Positions 27,779-36,412 are shown, counted from the stretch's first letter. The stretch is 64,000 nt of DNA from Clostridium sp. AM33-3 (GCF_003480315.1 NZ_QUIV01000008.1:1-64000), one strand, 5' to 3'. Translations and numbers: made by a program. The notes: generated by a model not told the origin, from the sequence alone.

Positions 27779-27807
27779 TTGTAATCTCGAACAGAATCTT
27801 TTATAAT
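27779..27807 (+). promoter_or_regulatory. Sigma-A promoter of the mntA-hepT operon
   Basis: TTGTAA at 27779-27784 and TATAAT at 27802-27807 are 17 bases apart, about 30 bases before the mntA start. This would give a short leader carrying the GAAGGGAG ribosome binding site. Confidence 0.7.
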
Positions 27808-27839
27808 GAGTTCCAGGGAATCTGAAGGGAGTTTGAATT

Positions 27840-28121
27840 ATGAATGTTATGCCTATTCCGGAATTAATCGAAAAAGTTTCCGCTATTTGCAGGCGCAATC
27901 ACGTTACCCGCCTGGATCTTTTTGGTTCCTTTGCCACCGGAACCGCCACTCCTACCAGCGACATTGACTTCGTTGTTTATGGCTGCAGCGATATTCTAAA
28001 ACTGGAGAAAGATCTGGAAAGCATCGATACCCTTCGTAAAATCGATATTTTTGATTTCGACAGCATCCACAACGAGTATTTATTGGAGGATATCAGAAAA
28101 TATGGAAAACAAATCTATTAA
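27840..28121 (+). CDS. mntA: MntA-type antitoxin, minimal nucleotidyltransferase
   Basis: This 93-residue minimal nucleotidyltransferase carries the exact GSX10DXD signature, from GSFATG to SDIDF, near residues 31-45. In type VII toxin-antitoxin modules, MntA neutralises the HEPN toxin HepT by transferring AMP onto a tyrosine of the toxin. The hepT partner follows with a 20-base overlap, and the pair has its own promoter at 27779-27807. The length fits stand-alone antitoxins. Antitoxin activity is inferred from the signature and gene pair. Confidence 0.88.
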   Translation: MNVMPIPELIEKVSAICRRNHVTRLDLFGSFATGTATPTSDIDFVVYGCSDILKLEKDLESIDTLRKIDIFDFDSIHNEYLLEDIRKYGKQIY

Positions 28122-28518
28122 TCGCTACAACACATTCTGCAAAAGCTTAAAAAATTTGGAAAAAAGCCGATATGCTGATCCGTCCGCTGATTTTGTTCTG
28201 GAGGGAACCGTTCTTAATTTCAGTCTCACCTTCGACATTGCCTGGAAAGTCATGAAAGATATTCTGGTGAAAAATATGGGAATTCTGGATTTTGCCACCG
28301 GTTCTCCGAGAGAGACTCTGCAGCAGGCATTCACCAACCGTCTGATCGACGATGACACCTGGATGCAGATGCTGAAAACCCGAAATCAGCTTGCACATGA
28401 CTATGACGGAAGTTTTGCTTCCGAGAAATTCAGAGATATTATCAATGTATACTATCCGCTGTTTCTACATTTTCAAAAAGTTGCCGAAACTTATTTGCAG
28501 ACATCTCAATCTTCTTAA
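28102..28518 (+). CDS. hepT: HepT-type HEPN toxin (HI0074 family)
   Basis: This 138-residue all-helical protein belongs to the HI0074 nucleotidyltransferase substrate-binding family. The catalytic RX4HXY motif of HEPN ribonucleases is complete (RNQLAHDY), including the tyrosine that MntA modifies. Other family segments are DFVLEGTVLNFSLTFDIAWK and GSPRETLQQAF. The start at 28102 (MENKSINRY) lies inside the end of mntA, preceded by GGAGG at a spacing of about 12. HepT toxins cleave RNA, and the unmodified form arrests growth. It ends just before a strong terminator. Confidence 0.87.
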   Translation: MENKSINRYNTFCKSLKNLEKSRYADPSADFVLEGTVLNFSLTFDIAWKVMKDILVKNMGILDFATGSPRETLQQAFTNRLIDDDTWMQMLKTRNQLAHDYDGSFASEKFRDIINVYYPLFLHFQKVAETYLQTSQSS

Positions 28519-28535
28519 AACGGTTCTCAAAACCC

Positions 28536-28582
28536 AAAAGGACCTTACCATTCACTGATTTGTGAACGCTAAGGTCTTTTTA
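28536..28582. terminator. Terminator after mntA-hepT
   Basis: An imperfect hairpin pairs AAAAGGACCTTA with TAAGGTCTTTTT, extended by ATTCAC/GTGAA, followed by a T-run. It separates hepT from the convergent tetrapyrrole operon. Confidence 0.85.
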
Positions 28583-28586
28583 TGTA

Positions 28587-28826
28587 TCACTCAAAAAAAT
28601 CTCCCCCTACGTTTTCCTGTGCTTTTCCGCCTGTCGCAAGCGATACCACGATCAGAAGCATTGTGCCAACCGCAACTGCCGGAATCCCAAGGAAATAGCC
28701 GCCGAAAAATGTTTCCGCGCCATGAAACACAACCCGTTTCACGGTGTCCATTTCCAGAAATGCGGACTCCGGATTTGCGATCTGGATGCCCTGACCTTTA
28801 AGACCAAGGACCGCCGCCGCGATCAC
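28587..28826 (-). CDS. Possible small membrane protein downstream of precorrin-2 dehydrogenase
   Basis: I do not recognise this short frame. It begins at a GTG (28826) or at a GTG further upstream (28886) overlapping the precorrin-2 dehydrogenase gene, and neither has a clear ribosome binding site. It has a charged N-terminal half (KGQGIQIANPESAFLEMDTV) and one good membrane helix (FLGIPAVAVGTMLLIVVSL). It lies in the operon direction and ends four bases before the terminator, which suggests a real last gene or the remnant of one. No function is proposed. Confidence 0.35.
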   Translation of the reverse strand: MIAAAVLGLKGQGIQIANPESAFLEMDTVKRVVFHGAETFFGGYFLGIPAVAVGTMLLIVVSLATGGKAQENVGGDFFE

Positions 28827-28851
28827 ACGTTTCTGGCCAGATCCTTGATCG

Positions 28852-29304
28852 TCATGCCATCCACTCCCGCAGTTCTGCTGCCACACGCTTTACCAGCCCA
28901 TGGTCTTTTCCTCCGGCATTCACACCAATCACCACCGGATCGTTCCGCACAATGGCCGGGAACTGGAAATCGCACTGAGTCTGGTCTCCGGCGTGATTGA
29001 CCGGGATATGCCGCTCATGGCAGAGCTGTACAATGTGGTCGTTCACCGCCCGATCACTGGTGGCTGCGATGACAAGGAAGGACCGGTTCAAGGCTTCCAG
29101 ATCCTGCTCACAAAATGCGTGACGTTTCCAAACAAGGCGGCCTGCTTCTGCGAGTTCCCGCACGCTGTCTCCTGCCGCCGGTGCCACCACCATCACCTCT
29201 GCGCCAAATTCCGTAAGCACCGTGGCGCGTCGGGCCGCAATGGCTCCGGCGCCCACGATCAGTACCTTTTTATCCTTCAAGTTTATAAACAAGGGAAAGT
29301 TCAA
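28852..29304 (-). CDS. Precorrin-2 dehydrogenase (siroheme synthase N-terminal domain)
   Basis: This 150-residue protein is the NAD-dependent domain of siroheme synthase (Met8/CysG-N-like), oxidising precorrin-2 to sirohydrochlorin on the route to siroheme or anaerobic cobalamin. It opens MNFPLFINLKDKKVLIVGAG with a Rossmann GAGAIAARR motif, followed by VAPAAGD, FLVIAATSDRAVNDHIVQLC and the conserved PVNHAGDQTQCDFQFPAIVR. The C-terminal helical domain of Met8 is short here. It overlaps the HemC-CobA-HemD gene by four bases (ATGA), so the operon runs from 5-aminolevulinate-derived porphobilinogen through to sirohydrochlorin. Confidence 0.9.
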   Translation of the reverse strand: MNFPLFINLKDKKVLIVGAGAIAARRATVLTEFGAEVMVVAPAAGDSVRELAEAGRLVWKRHAFCEQDLEALNRSFLVIAATSDRAVNDHIVQLCHERHIPVNHAGDQTQCDFQFPAIVRNDPVVIGVNAGGKDHGLVKRVAAELREWMA

Positions 29305-31883
29305 AGCATTTCCTCCACATCTGCCCGGATTACTGACGCCATACCTTCCGCTGTGTACTCCACGGCATCCGCATACACCGGCAGGCCAAGCTTCTCCATG
29401 GTCTTTGTGGTGGACGGACCTATGGAAATGAGCTTTGCAGTCAGTTTCTTCCGCTGTTCCGGCTCCAGCATCGCCGCCAGCGCCTGGGCTGCAGAGCTGC
29501 TGGCCACCGTCACATAATCCACTTCACTGATCACACGGTTTAACTCTTCCTGGCGGCGCAGATCGGTCCAGGTCTCATAAAGTCCAATATCATCATAGGG
29601 AATTCCGGCCGTTGCCAGCGCCTCCGTTAACACATGGGATCCGTTTTCTGCCCGGAATAATGCCACCTTCTCATACGATTTTAAGGTCGGGATCCATTCT
29701 GCTGCCAGATCTGCCCCGGAAAACTGCTCCGGCACAAAATCACTCCGGAAGCCATGCCGTAGCAGAATCTCTGCTGTTTTCCGCCCAATTACGGCAAACT
29801 TCACCTGCATCAGCCGACGTAGATCGATGCCCTGTTCCCGGAGTAAGGCGAAGAACAGCTCCACACCGTTTCCGCTGGTAAATACGATCCACTGGTAATT
29901 GCCAAGCTGCCTTAGCGTCTCAGCAATCCGTTCATTCCAAAGCGGACGTACCTCTATCAGACTTAAAGCCACCAGCTCTGCTCCCAGCGGCTGGAAAGCT
30001 TCCTCCATCTCCCGTGCAAAAGCCCTGGTGCCCGTAACCATAATCCGTCTTCCGGACAGTACACCCCGCCCAAACCAGGACAGGGTATCCTTTAATTCCA
30101 CCACCGGACCAATCACGGAAATGGCCGGGGTTCTGAGTCCTGCTTTCTCTGCCGCCTCCGCGATATGCGCCAGATCCGCCCTTACACTTCTCTGCGCCGC
30201 AGTCGTTCCCCGCTCCAGCACCGCCGCCGGAGTCTTCGGATCCTTTCCGTTTGCAATAAGGTTGTCTGCAATCTTGTCCAGGTTTTTCAGTCCCATTAGA
30301 AAGACCAGCGTTCCCTCTTCCTTTGCAAGGGTCTGGTAATCCAGCGCGGAACTTGTCTTATTGCCATCCTCATGACCGGTGATCACATGGAAAGAGGAGG
30401 CCATTCCCCGGTGGGTCACCGGAATTCCGGCATAGGCCGGAACACTGTAGGAGGAAGAAACTCCAGGCACAATCTCAAAGGGGATATCCATTTTCGACAA
30501 TTCCAGCGCTTCCTCTCCGCCGCGCCCGAAAATAAACGGATCGCCGCCTTTTAAGCGCACCACTGAGTATCCTTCCAGGGCTTTCTTCACCAGAAGGGCT
30601 GAGATTTCCTCCTGCTTCATATGGTGGCTTCCGGAGCGCTTCCCCGCGTAGATCAGCTCCGCATCCAGCCGGGCTTCATTCAGAATTGAACCGGAGATCA
30701 GGTTATCGTAGACGATCACGTCCGCCCGGCGCACACAGTCCAGTCCTTTCTCTGTAAAGAGTCCTGTGTCTCCCGGACCCGCGCCCACCAGATAGACCGG
30801 TTTGCAGCGCACCAGAACTGCCAGGTCGCGGGCCAGCTTCTTCGCATCTGTAAGCAGTGTCATTCGCACAGATTCCGTACTTTCTGCACAGGTTGCTCCT
30901 GTAGCAGCAGTCTGCGCCTGCTCCCATTTCCGCTGCTGTTCCGGCAAATCCTTCAAGCTGCCATCCAGTAGCACCGCTTCACTCCGGTACTCCGGATGCA
31001 CACCGTCCCTTGCATACATCACATGCATGGAAAGCTTGTTTTCTGCCTCATCCAGCCTGCAGTGTGCTCCGCACGGTGCGTTGCAGCCTCCGCCAAGAAT
31101 AGTCAGAAATTCCCGCTCCGCAGTCAGTTCCGCCTCAGTTTCCACAGAATGAATTGCCCGCATGATCTCGGTCAGCTCGCCCTGACGGATTTCCACTGCC
31201 AGAATGCCCTGACCGGCCGCCGGAACAAACTGCTGCATCGGCAGATGTTCAAAATACAGGGGATCTGCAGCTTCTGTCTGCGCTTCCGCCATGCACAGCT
31301 TCCCGGACCGCTCCGAACCTGCCCCGGAAGCCAGATTTTCTCCACCAATCCCCAGCCGGTTCAGCCCTGCCGCAGCCAGCAGAATTCCATCATACTGTCC
31401 ACTCTTCAATTTTTCGAGCCGTGTCTGCACATTTCCGCGAAGAAGCTTTACCTTCACCTGTGGATTCATCTGCCGGATCTGGATCTGGCGGCGCAGAGAA
31501 CTGGTCCCGATCACACTGCCCGGTATCATGTCCCTGACCGGCGTCCCGTCTGTTGTCACCATCACATCCGACGCATCTTCGCGGGAGAGAACCGCCCCCA
31601 CTGTCAGACCCTTCGGAAATTCCATCGGCATATCTTTTGCACTGTGAACAGCCAGATCAATCTCGCCCTTTAAAAGCGCGTCCTCCAGTTCCTTGGTAAA
31701 TACACCCTTTCCGCCAAAGCTGGTCAGGGAACGGTCCAGAATTTTATCGCCCTTTGTGCTCATGGGCACGATTTCGATCTCTAAAAATGGAAAATGTGCC
31801 AGAATCACTTCCCGCACAATTTCCGTCTGAACCATTGCCAGCCGGCTCTTTCTTGTTCCGATCCGCAATGTGTTGTTATTCAT
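29301..31883 (-). CDS. HemC-CobA-HemD fusion (hydroxymethylbilane synthase, uroporphyrinogen-III methyltransferase and synthase)
   Basis: One 860-residue protein joins three consecutive tetrapyrrole enzymes. Residues 1-355 are hydroxymethylbilane synthase, starting LRIGTRKSRLAMVQTE, with the dipyrromethane cofactor cysteine in LGGGCNAPCG near residue 267. Residues 361-605 are S-adenosylmethionine uroporphyrinogen-III methyltransferase (VYLVGAGPGD, VRLKGGDPFIFGRGGEE, AYAGIPVTHRG). Residues 612-860 are uroporphyrinogen-III synthase (RRIMVTGTRAFAREMEEAF, WIVFTSGNGVELFF, VDYVTVASSSAAQAL). CobA-HemD fusions are known in Firmicutes; adding HemC gives a protein that could channel porphobilinogen to precorrin-2. 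HemC has an unusual insertion near residues 178-215 (GGENLASGAG to DPLYFEHL), before FVPAAGQG. Confidence 0.94.
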   Translation of the reverse strand: MNNNTLRIGTRKSRLAMVQTEIVREVILAHFPFLEIEIVPMSTKGDKILDRSLTSFGGKGVFTKELEDALLKGEIDLAVHSAKDMPMEFPKGLTVGAVLSREDASDVMVTTDGTPVRDMIPGSVIGTSSLRRQIQIRQMNPQVKVKLLRGNVQTRLEKLKSGQYDGILLAAAGLNRLGIGGENLASGAGSERSGKLCMAEAQTEAADPLYFEHLPMQQFVPAAGQGILAVEIRQGELTEIMRAIHSVETEAELTAEREFLTILGGGCNAPCGAHCRLDEAENKLSMHVMYARDGVHPEYRSEAVLLDGSLKDLPEQQRKWEQAQTAATGATCAESTESVRMTLLTDAKKLARDLAVLVRCKPVYLVGAGPGDTGLFTEKGLDCVRRADVIVYDNLISGSILNEARLDAELIYAGKRSGSHHMKQEEISALLVKKALEGYSVVRLKGGDPFIFGRGGEEALELSKMDIPFEIVPGVSSSYSVPAYAGIPVTHRGMASSFHVITGHEDGNKTSSALDYQTLAKEEGTLVFLMGLKNLDKIADNLIANGKDPKTPAAVLERGTTAAQRSVRADLAHIAEAAEKAGLRTPAISVIGPVVELKDTLSWFGRGVLSGRRIMVTGTRAFAREMEEAFQPLGAELVALSLIEVRPLWNERIAETLRQLGNYQWIVFTSGNGVELFFALLREQGIDLRRLMQVKFAVIGRKTAEILLRHGFRSDFVPEQFSGADLAAEWIPTLKSYEKVALFRAENGSHVLTEALATAGIPYDDIGLYETWTDLRRQEELNRVISEVDYVTVASSSAAQALAAMLEPEQRKKLTAKLISIGPSTTKTMEKLGLPVYADAVEYTAEGMASVIRADVEEML

Positions 31884-32684
31884 TTATACTTCCTCACTCA
31901 ATAATCCTAGCTTCTCCATGGCATACCAGATGCCATCCTGCTCTACGTTTTTTGTCAGGAAACTGGCATAGGGCTCCAGCTCCGGGCTGTGTTTTCCCAT
32001 GAGTACCGCATTCGGTACATGCTCAAACATGGCAATATCATTAGTACTGTCTCCGAAGACATAGGCATCCTCCAGAGTCAGTCCGTAGGTCTCCAGCACC
32101 ACATCAATGGCCGTTGCCTTGGTAAATCCTTCCGGAACACACTCATAAAAGCCCTCGCCACGGTCGATCACCGCGATGTCCAGATCCAGGTCCCGGAACA
32201 GCCCGGCGCGGTCACTCTGTGAGTCTGTCAGAATACAGAACTTGTTGATTTCGCCGCATACTGCTTCCGGATCCAGCCATTCAATGGTATTTCCGAAATT
32301 TTTCCGCAGCTGCTGGCCAAAGGGCATACGCCCGGACTGGCTGCAGTAGTAGCACACCCCCGGACCCTCCAGGAAAATATCTGCGTCGCAGTCTACTGCA
32401 AGGCGGGCGATCCGCTGCACCTGCTGCACCGACATCAGCCGATTTAACAGGGTCTTTCCCTCAGATTCCACATAGGTGCCGCAGCCGCAGAGCCAGCCGT
32501 CAACCTCCGCAATATGGCGGACCTGTCCAATCTCTCCGTATGAGCGCCCAGTGTTGATAAATACCAGATGCCCCAGAGAACGAGCCAGGGAAAGAGCCTT
32601 CTTTGCGCTTTCCGGGACCGTTTTTGTCACCTCGCTGAGCAGCGTACCGTCAATGTCAAAAAACAGGGCTTTTCTTTTACTCAC
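31884..32684 (-). CDS. Cof-type HAD phosphatase
   Basis: This is a HAD superfamily hydrolase of 266 residues, subgroup IIB (Cof type), acting on sugar phosphates, nucleotides or flavin-like phosphates. Motif I is KALFFDIDGTLL with the two catalytic Asp, motif II is FINTGRSY, and the C-terminal motif is DAYVFGDSTNDIAMFEHVPN with the motif IV Asp pair. It overlaps xpt by four bases and abuts the HemC fusion directly, so it is cotranscribed with both. There is no specific clue to its substrate; a link to nucleobase or porphyrin metabolism is only positional. Confidence 0.9.
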   Translation of the reverse strand: MSKRKALFFDIDGTLLSEVTKTVPESAKKALSLARSLGHLVFINTGRSYGEIGQVRHIAEVDGWLCGCGTYVESEGKTLLNRLMSVQQVQRIARLAVDCDADIFLEGPGVCYYCSQSGRMPFGQQLRKNFGNTIEWLDPEAVCGEINKFCILTDSQSDRAGLFRDLDLDIAVIDRGEGFYECVPEGFTKATAIDVVLETYGLTLEDAYVFGDSTNDIAMFEHVPNAVLMGKHSPELEPYASFLTKNVEQDGIWYAMEKLGLLSEEV

Positions 32685-33268
32685 GCTTCATCTCCACGGA
32701 AGACGATGGTTCCGTTCTTCTCATCCATGCTCTCTACAATTGCCAGAGATTCCAGACGGATTCCCTTTGAACGAATGATGTCTCCGCCTACCTGGAAGCC
32801 TTTCTCGATCACGATGCCTGCGCCTACCAGCTCTGCTCCAGACTCCTCAACCACAGCTGCCAGTCCCTCCAGCGCCTTTCCGTTTGCCAGGAAATCATCG
32901 ATCAGAAGAACCTTATCACCCTTTCCAAGGAACTCTTTGGAGACGATGATGTCATAAACACGTCCATGAGTATAGGACTCTACCTTGCTGGTATAAACAT
33001 CACCTGCAATATTTTTGGTCTGGGTTTTCTTTGCAAATACAACCGGCACATGGAACTGCTGTGCCACGACACAGGCAATACCGATCCCGGATGCCTCGAT
33101 CGTAAGGATCTTGTTGATCTCACAGTCGGCGAAGCGGCGTTTGAACTCCTTACCGATCTCCACAAAAAGATCGGTGTCCATCTGGTGGTTCAAAAAACTG
33201 TCTACCTTTAATACGTTTCCTGCTTTGATCTTTCCATCCTTCCGAATTCTGTCCTTTAAGAGCTGCAT
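32681..33268 (-). CDS. xpt: Xanthine phosphoribosyltransferase
   Basis: Xpt salvages xanthine into XMP with PRPP. The protein is 195 residues, normal for the family. It has MQLLKDRIRKDGKI at the N-terminus, ILTIEASGIGIACVVAQ, VPVVFAKKTQTKNI, and the PRPP-binding loop KVLLIDDFLANGKALEGL. AAGGGGGA precedes the ATG at 33268. In many Firmicutes xpt follows a purine riboswitch, but only 49 bases separate it here from the upstream lipoprotein gene and no such element is present, so it is read through from further upstream. It is the first of a short run continuing with a Cof phosphatase and the tetrapyrrole genes. Confidence 0.96.
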   Translation of the reverse strand: MQLLKDRIRKDGKIKAGNVLKVDSFLNHQMDTDLFVEIGKEFKRRFADCEINKILTIEASGIGIACVVAQQFHVPVVFAKKTQTKNIAGDVYTSKVESYTHGRVYDIIVSKEFLGKGDKVLLIDDFLANGKALEGLAAVVEESGAELVGAGIVIEKGFQVGGDIIRSKGIRLESLAIVESMDEKNGTIVFRGDEA

Positions 33269-33317
33269 CTGGATATCCCCCTTATATTTTCTGGTATTTT
33301 ATGTTTGGATTCTGTAT

Positions 33318-34382
33318 TTATTTTACAACGGCATTTTTGCCGATGAATTCAACTACTTTGTAGATCATAGCAGTCTCATCTACCATGTCAGCGCCATAAG
33401 TGTCCTGCAGAGTCTTTACGTCAGTACCATAGCGCTCTGCAAGGCTCTCACGATCTGCGTCATCCACGGTAAATCCCTCTTTTTCTGCTACCGCAGCGAT
33501 CAGAAGCTGCTGTTTAATGGCATTTTCCGCTGCAGTATGTAAGGTTGCCTTGAATTCATCCTCTGTCTGACCCATCATCTCCGCGTAGCTTTCCATGGTG
33601 AAGCCATAAGAGGAGAACATATTCTCATAATAGCTTACCTGGTTGTTATACTGCTGCTCCACTGCAGCCTCATTTAAGCTGTATTCGGAGTTGTCCATAG
33701 CTGCCGCAAATGCGTCATCCTCAACCTGCTGTGCCGCGCTCTGCTCCTTCTCCTTCTGAAGAGTTTCCATGGTGTCTGCCTTAAACTCGTCTACCGTAGA
33801 GAAATCAGAAACGCGCTGTACAAATGCGTCATCTAATACCGCGTTTTTCTTCTCCTCAATCTTGTTTACGGTTACATCAAACACAACGGCCTGTCCGGCA
33901 AGATCTGCATTGGCATAGTCCTCCGGGAAGGTCAGGTTCAGACTGCGCTCCTCGCCTGTATTTGCTCCGATCAGTCCATCCTCAAATCCGTCAATGAACA
34001 CGCCAGAACCAAGCTCCAGATCATAGCCCTCTGCGGTGCCGCCATCAAAAGCCTCACCATCCTTCATGCCAACATAGTCAATATTGACCGTGTCACCCTT
34101 CTGGGCCGGACGGTCTGTAATCTCGGTCACCTCCGGATTCGCCTTCAGAATGCTTGCGATCCGCTGGTCAAGATCCGCCTCTGTCACCGTGGTATCCTGC
34201 TTGGTAACCTCAACACCTTTGTACTGGCCAAGGTTTGTCACTTCCCCTTTATCGGTGATCTCTGCCTGGGTCTCACTTGCAGCGGTGGTGGTCTCCTCAA
34301 CTGTATCTGACTTTTTGCCGCATCCTGATGCCAGCATTACGGCTGCCGCGCAGCAAAGGGTCAGTCTCACATATTTTTTCAT
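33318..34382 (-). CDS. Trigger-factor-like peptidyl-prolyl isomerase lipoprotein
   Basis: This is a secreted lipoprotein of 354 residues related to trigger factor. The signal sequence ends in a lipobox (MLASGC, lipidated Cys21). A linker rich in Thr and Glu follows, then an FKBP-type isomerase domain at about residues 94-176 (KGDTVNIDYVGMKDGEAFDG, LGSGVFIDGFEDGLIGANTG), then a helical C-terminal domain like that of trigger factor. The N-terminal ribosome-binding domain of ordinary trigger factor is absent. It should therefore act outside the membrane as a foldase for secreted proteins, a job similar to PrsA. Upstream there is a likely extended -10 promoter (TGCTATAAC), read on the minus strand. 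Confidence 0.9.
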   Translation of the reverse strand: MKKYVRLTLCCAAAVMLASGCGKKSDTVEETTTAASETQAEITDKGEVTNLGQYKGVEVTKQDTTVTEADLDQRIASILKANPEVTEITDRPAQKGDTVNIDYVGMKDGEAFDGGTAEGYDLELGSGVFIDGFEDGLIGANTGEERSLNLTFPEDYANADLAGQAVVFDVTVNKIEEKKNAVLDDAFVQRVSDFSTVDEFKADTMETLQKEKEQSAAQQVEDDAFAAAMDNSEYSLNEAAVEQQYNNQVSYYENMFSSYGFTMESYAEMMGQTEDEFKATLHTAAENAIKQQLLIAAVAEKEGFTVDDADRESLAERYGTDVKTLQDTYGADMVDETAMIYKVVEFIGKNAVVK

Positions 34383-34489
34383 AATATCTTCCTCATTTTG
34401 CCTTTCTATATTTCTATATGTTATAGCATATTGTGGCCGTTAAAAAAAGCATTTCACGACAATTTCATAAATTTTTCAGGTCTCGTTCA

Positions 34490-35890
34490 TTATTTGTAAA
34501 ATGCACAGAAGGCTTTGTATGTATTGTACACATCCAGCTTGGAGGAAAGCTCAAACGGAGCATGCATGGAAAGAATCGGCACACCAAGATCTACTACATC
34601 GATGTCCATATGCGCTACATACTTGGCAATGGTTCCACCGCCGCCCTGGTCTACCGCACCAAGCTCACCTGCCTGCCAGTACACGCCATTCTCCTCCATA
34701 ATTCCGATCACCTTCGCCATGGTCTCTGCGCTTGCATCGTTGGACGCAGATTTGCCGCGGGCACCGGTGTATTTGGTCAGTACGCAGCCTTTATTGATGT
34801 AGCAGGAGTTGTTTGCCTCAAACACATCCCCGAAGGTTGGATCATAGGCTGCGTTTACATCAGAGGAAAGGCACAGTGTATGCTGGCACAGATCCTTGAC
34901 ATCCGCACCCTGCATCTGGGCCAGACGCTCCAGATAATGCTTTAAGAAATCCGAATTCATACCGGTGTTGCCCTCGGAACCGATCTCTTCTTTATCTACC
35001 AGAGCCGTCACGGTGGTGTATTCCGGAGTTTTTGCCTGTATCTCAGCCATCATGGCGGTATAGGCACAGATGCGGTCATCCTGCCCGTAAGCGCCGATCA
35101 TACTGCGGTCCAGTCCGACATCCACTGCCTTTTGTGCCGGAACCATCTCGATCTCTGCACGGTAAAAATCTGCCTCGGTAATACCGTATTTCTCGTGCAG
35201 CAGCTTTAACGCCATCAGCTTCACCGGTTCTTTTACACTATCATCCACAAACGGAACAGAACCGATGATGACATTCAGCTCCTCGCCCTTTAATCCATCA
35301 CTCAGCTTTCTCTCATTCTGCTTTGCAGCCAGATGCGGAAGAAGGTCGCTGACACAGAATACCGGATCACCATCCTGTTCGCCGATGGAAATCTTTACAC
35401 TTTCCCCGTTTTTCTTAATGACTACACCGTGCATGGCAAGCGGTGTGGTACCCCACTGGTATTTGCGGATGCCGCCGTAATAGTGGGTCTTAAAGTATGC
35501 TATATCGTTTTTTTCATAAACCGGATTCGGTTTTAAATCCAGGCGCGGGGAGTCGATGTGCGCGCCGTTGATGCGCACGCCCTCCTTCAGCGGCTTCTGG
35601 CCGAAGGTGGTCATGATGATGGCTTTCTTCCGGTTCACAAAATATACCTTATCGCCCGGCTGATACTGTTTTGTAAAATCGACTGCTGTGTAGCCAGCTG
35701 CCTCCAGGCGCTTTACAGCCGCCTCCACGCACTCCCGCTCTGTTTTTCCTTCATTTAAAAATGCCTTGTATCCCTCACAGAATGCAGCCGCCTCTTCGAT
35801 CTGTCCAGGGGCTTCCTTCCCGATATGCGGAAAGCAAAATGTCAGCTGCTCTTCCAGCAGTCTGCCTGCTGTTTTCTCCTTCTCACTCAT
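34490..35890 (-). CDS. M18 family aminopeptidase (second copy)
   Basis: This is a zinc aminopeptidase of 466 residues in the other main branch of M18 (aminopeptidase I/LAP4-like). Metal-binding segments are RINGAHIDSPRLDLKPNPVY, ALVDKEEIGSEGNTGMNSDF and LCLSSDVNAAYDPTF, with GAVDQGGGGTIAKYVAHMDI and VLSMHAPFELSSKLDV-like LSMHAPFELSSKLDVYNTY at the end. It should finish the breakdown of peptides inside the cell. It follows a dtd gene by 63 bases in the operon direction, where a small GCCGG-AA-CCGGC-type hairpin lies between them. Its sequence differs clearly from the M18 protein at 5291-6628. Confidence 0.94.
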   Translation of the reverse strand: MSEKEKTAGRLLEEQLTFCFPHIGKEAPGQIEEAAAFCEGYKAFLNEGKTERECVEAAVKRLEAAGYTAVDFTKQYQPGDKVYFVNRKKAIIMTTFGQKPLKEGVRINGAHIDSPRLDLKPNPVYEKNDIAYFKTHYYGGIRKYQWGTTPLAMHGVVIKKNGESVKISIGEQDGDPVFCVSDLLPHLAAKQNERKLSDGLKGEELNVIIGSVPFVDDSVKEPVKLMALKLLHEKYGITEADFYRAEIEMVPAQKAVDVGLDRSMIGAYGQDDRICAYTAMMAEIQAKTPEYTTVTALVDKEEIGSEGNTGMNSDFLKHYLERLAQMQGADVKDLCQHTLCLSSDVNAAYDPTFGDVFEANNSCYINKGCVLTKYTGARGKSASNDASAETMAKVIGIMEENGVYWQAGELGAVDQGGGGTIAKYVAHMDIDVVDLGVPILSMHAPFELSSKLDVYNTYKAFCAFYK

Positions 35891-35953
35891 GCTTATTCTC
35901 CTTCTGCGCTCATGCCGGCTTCCGGCAGAACGCCCTTTTTCTATTGTATCTGA

Positions 35954-36412
35954 CTATGAAACGATTCCGTTCTCATCGGCATTCAGCACCAGGGTAAACG
36001 GTCCGTCATTAAACAGCTCTACCTTCATATCTGCGCCAAAGCTTCCATGCTCCACTTTCGGAACGTACTGCTTACAGCGCTCTACAAAGTATTCATAAAT
36101 CCTGTTCGCCTTATCCGGTGCTCCCGCCCTGACAAAGCTCGGCCGGTTGCCCTTATGACAGTCTGCGTACAGAGTAAACTGGCTCACCACCAGAAGTTCC
36201 CCGCCCACATCCGTCAGAGACAGATTGGTCTTTCCGTTCTCATCCGCAAAGATCCGCAGCTTGCAGATCTTGTCTGCCATCTTGTCTGCCACGGTCTCAT
36301 TATCTTCATCTGAAACGCCAAGCAGGATCAGAAAACCATTGCCGATGGCTCCGATGACCTCACCGTCTACTTTGACACTGGCCTGTGTCACTCTCTGTAA
36401 AACTACACGCAT
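35954..36412 (-). CDS. dtd: D-aminoacyl-tRNA deacylase
   Basis: Dtd removes D-amino acids wrongly attached to tRNA, acting as a quality-control enzyme in translation. The protein is 152 residues, normal length, and carries the two signature motifs: [17 protein letters not shown] and the C-terminal [12 protein letters not shown] (the Gly-Pro of the active site is in NDGPFT). The start [19 protein letters not shown] matches the family exactly. The upstream gene is a GDPD membrane protein 28 bases away, so it is probably in the same transcript; pairing of relA/spoT-type synthetases with dtd is frequent in Firmicutes, and relQ lies a little further upstream. Confidence 0.97.
   Translation of the reverse strand: MRVVLQRVTQASVKVDGEVIGAIGNGFLILLGVSDEDNETVADKMADKICKLRIFADENGKTNLSLTDVGGELLVVSQFTLYADCHKGNRPSFVRAGAPDKANRIYEYFVERCKQYVPKVEHGSFGADMKVELFNDGPFTLVLNADENGIVS

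Noticed and set aside
33269..33317. Purine riboswitch expected before xpt
   Set aside because: Only 49 bases lie between the lipoprotein gene and xpt, too few for the aptamer and expression platform, and no matching core sequence is present.
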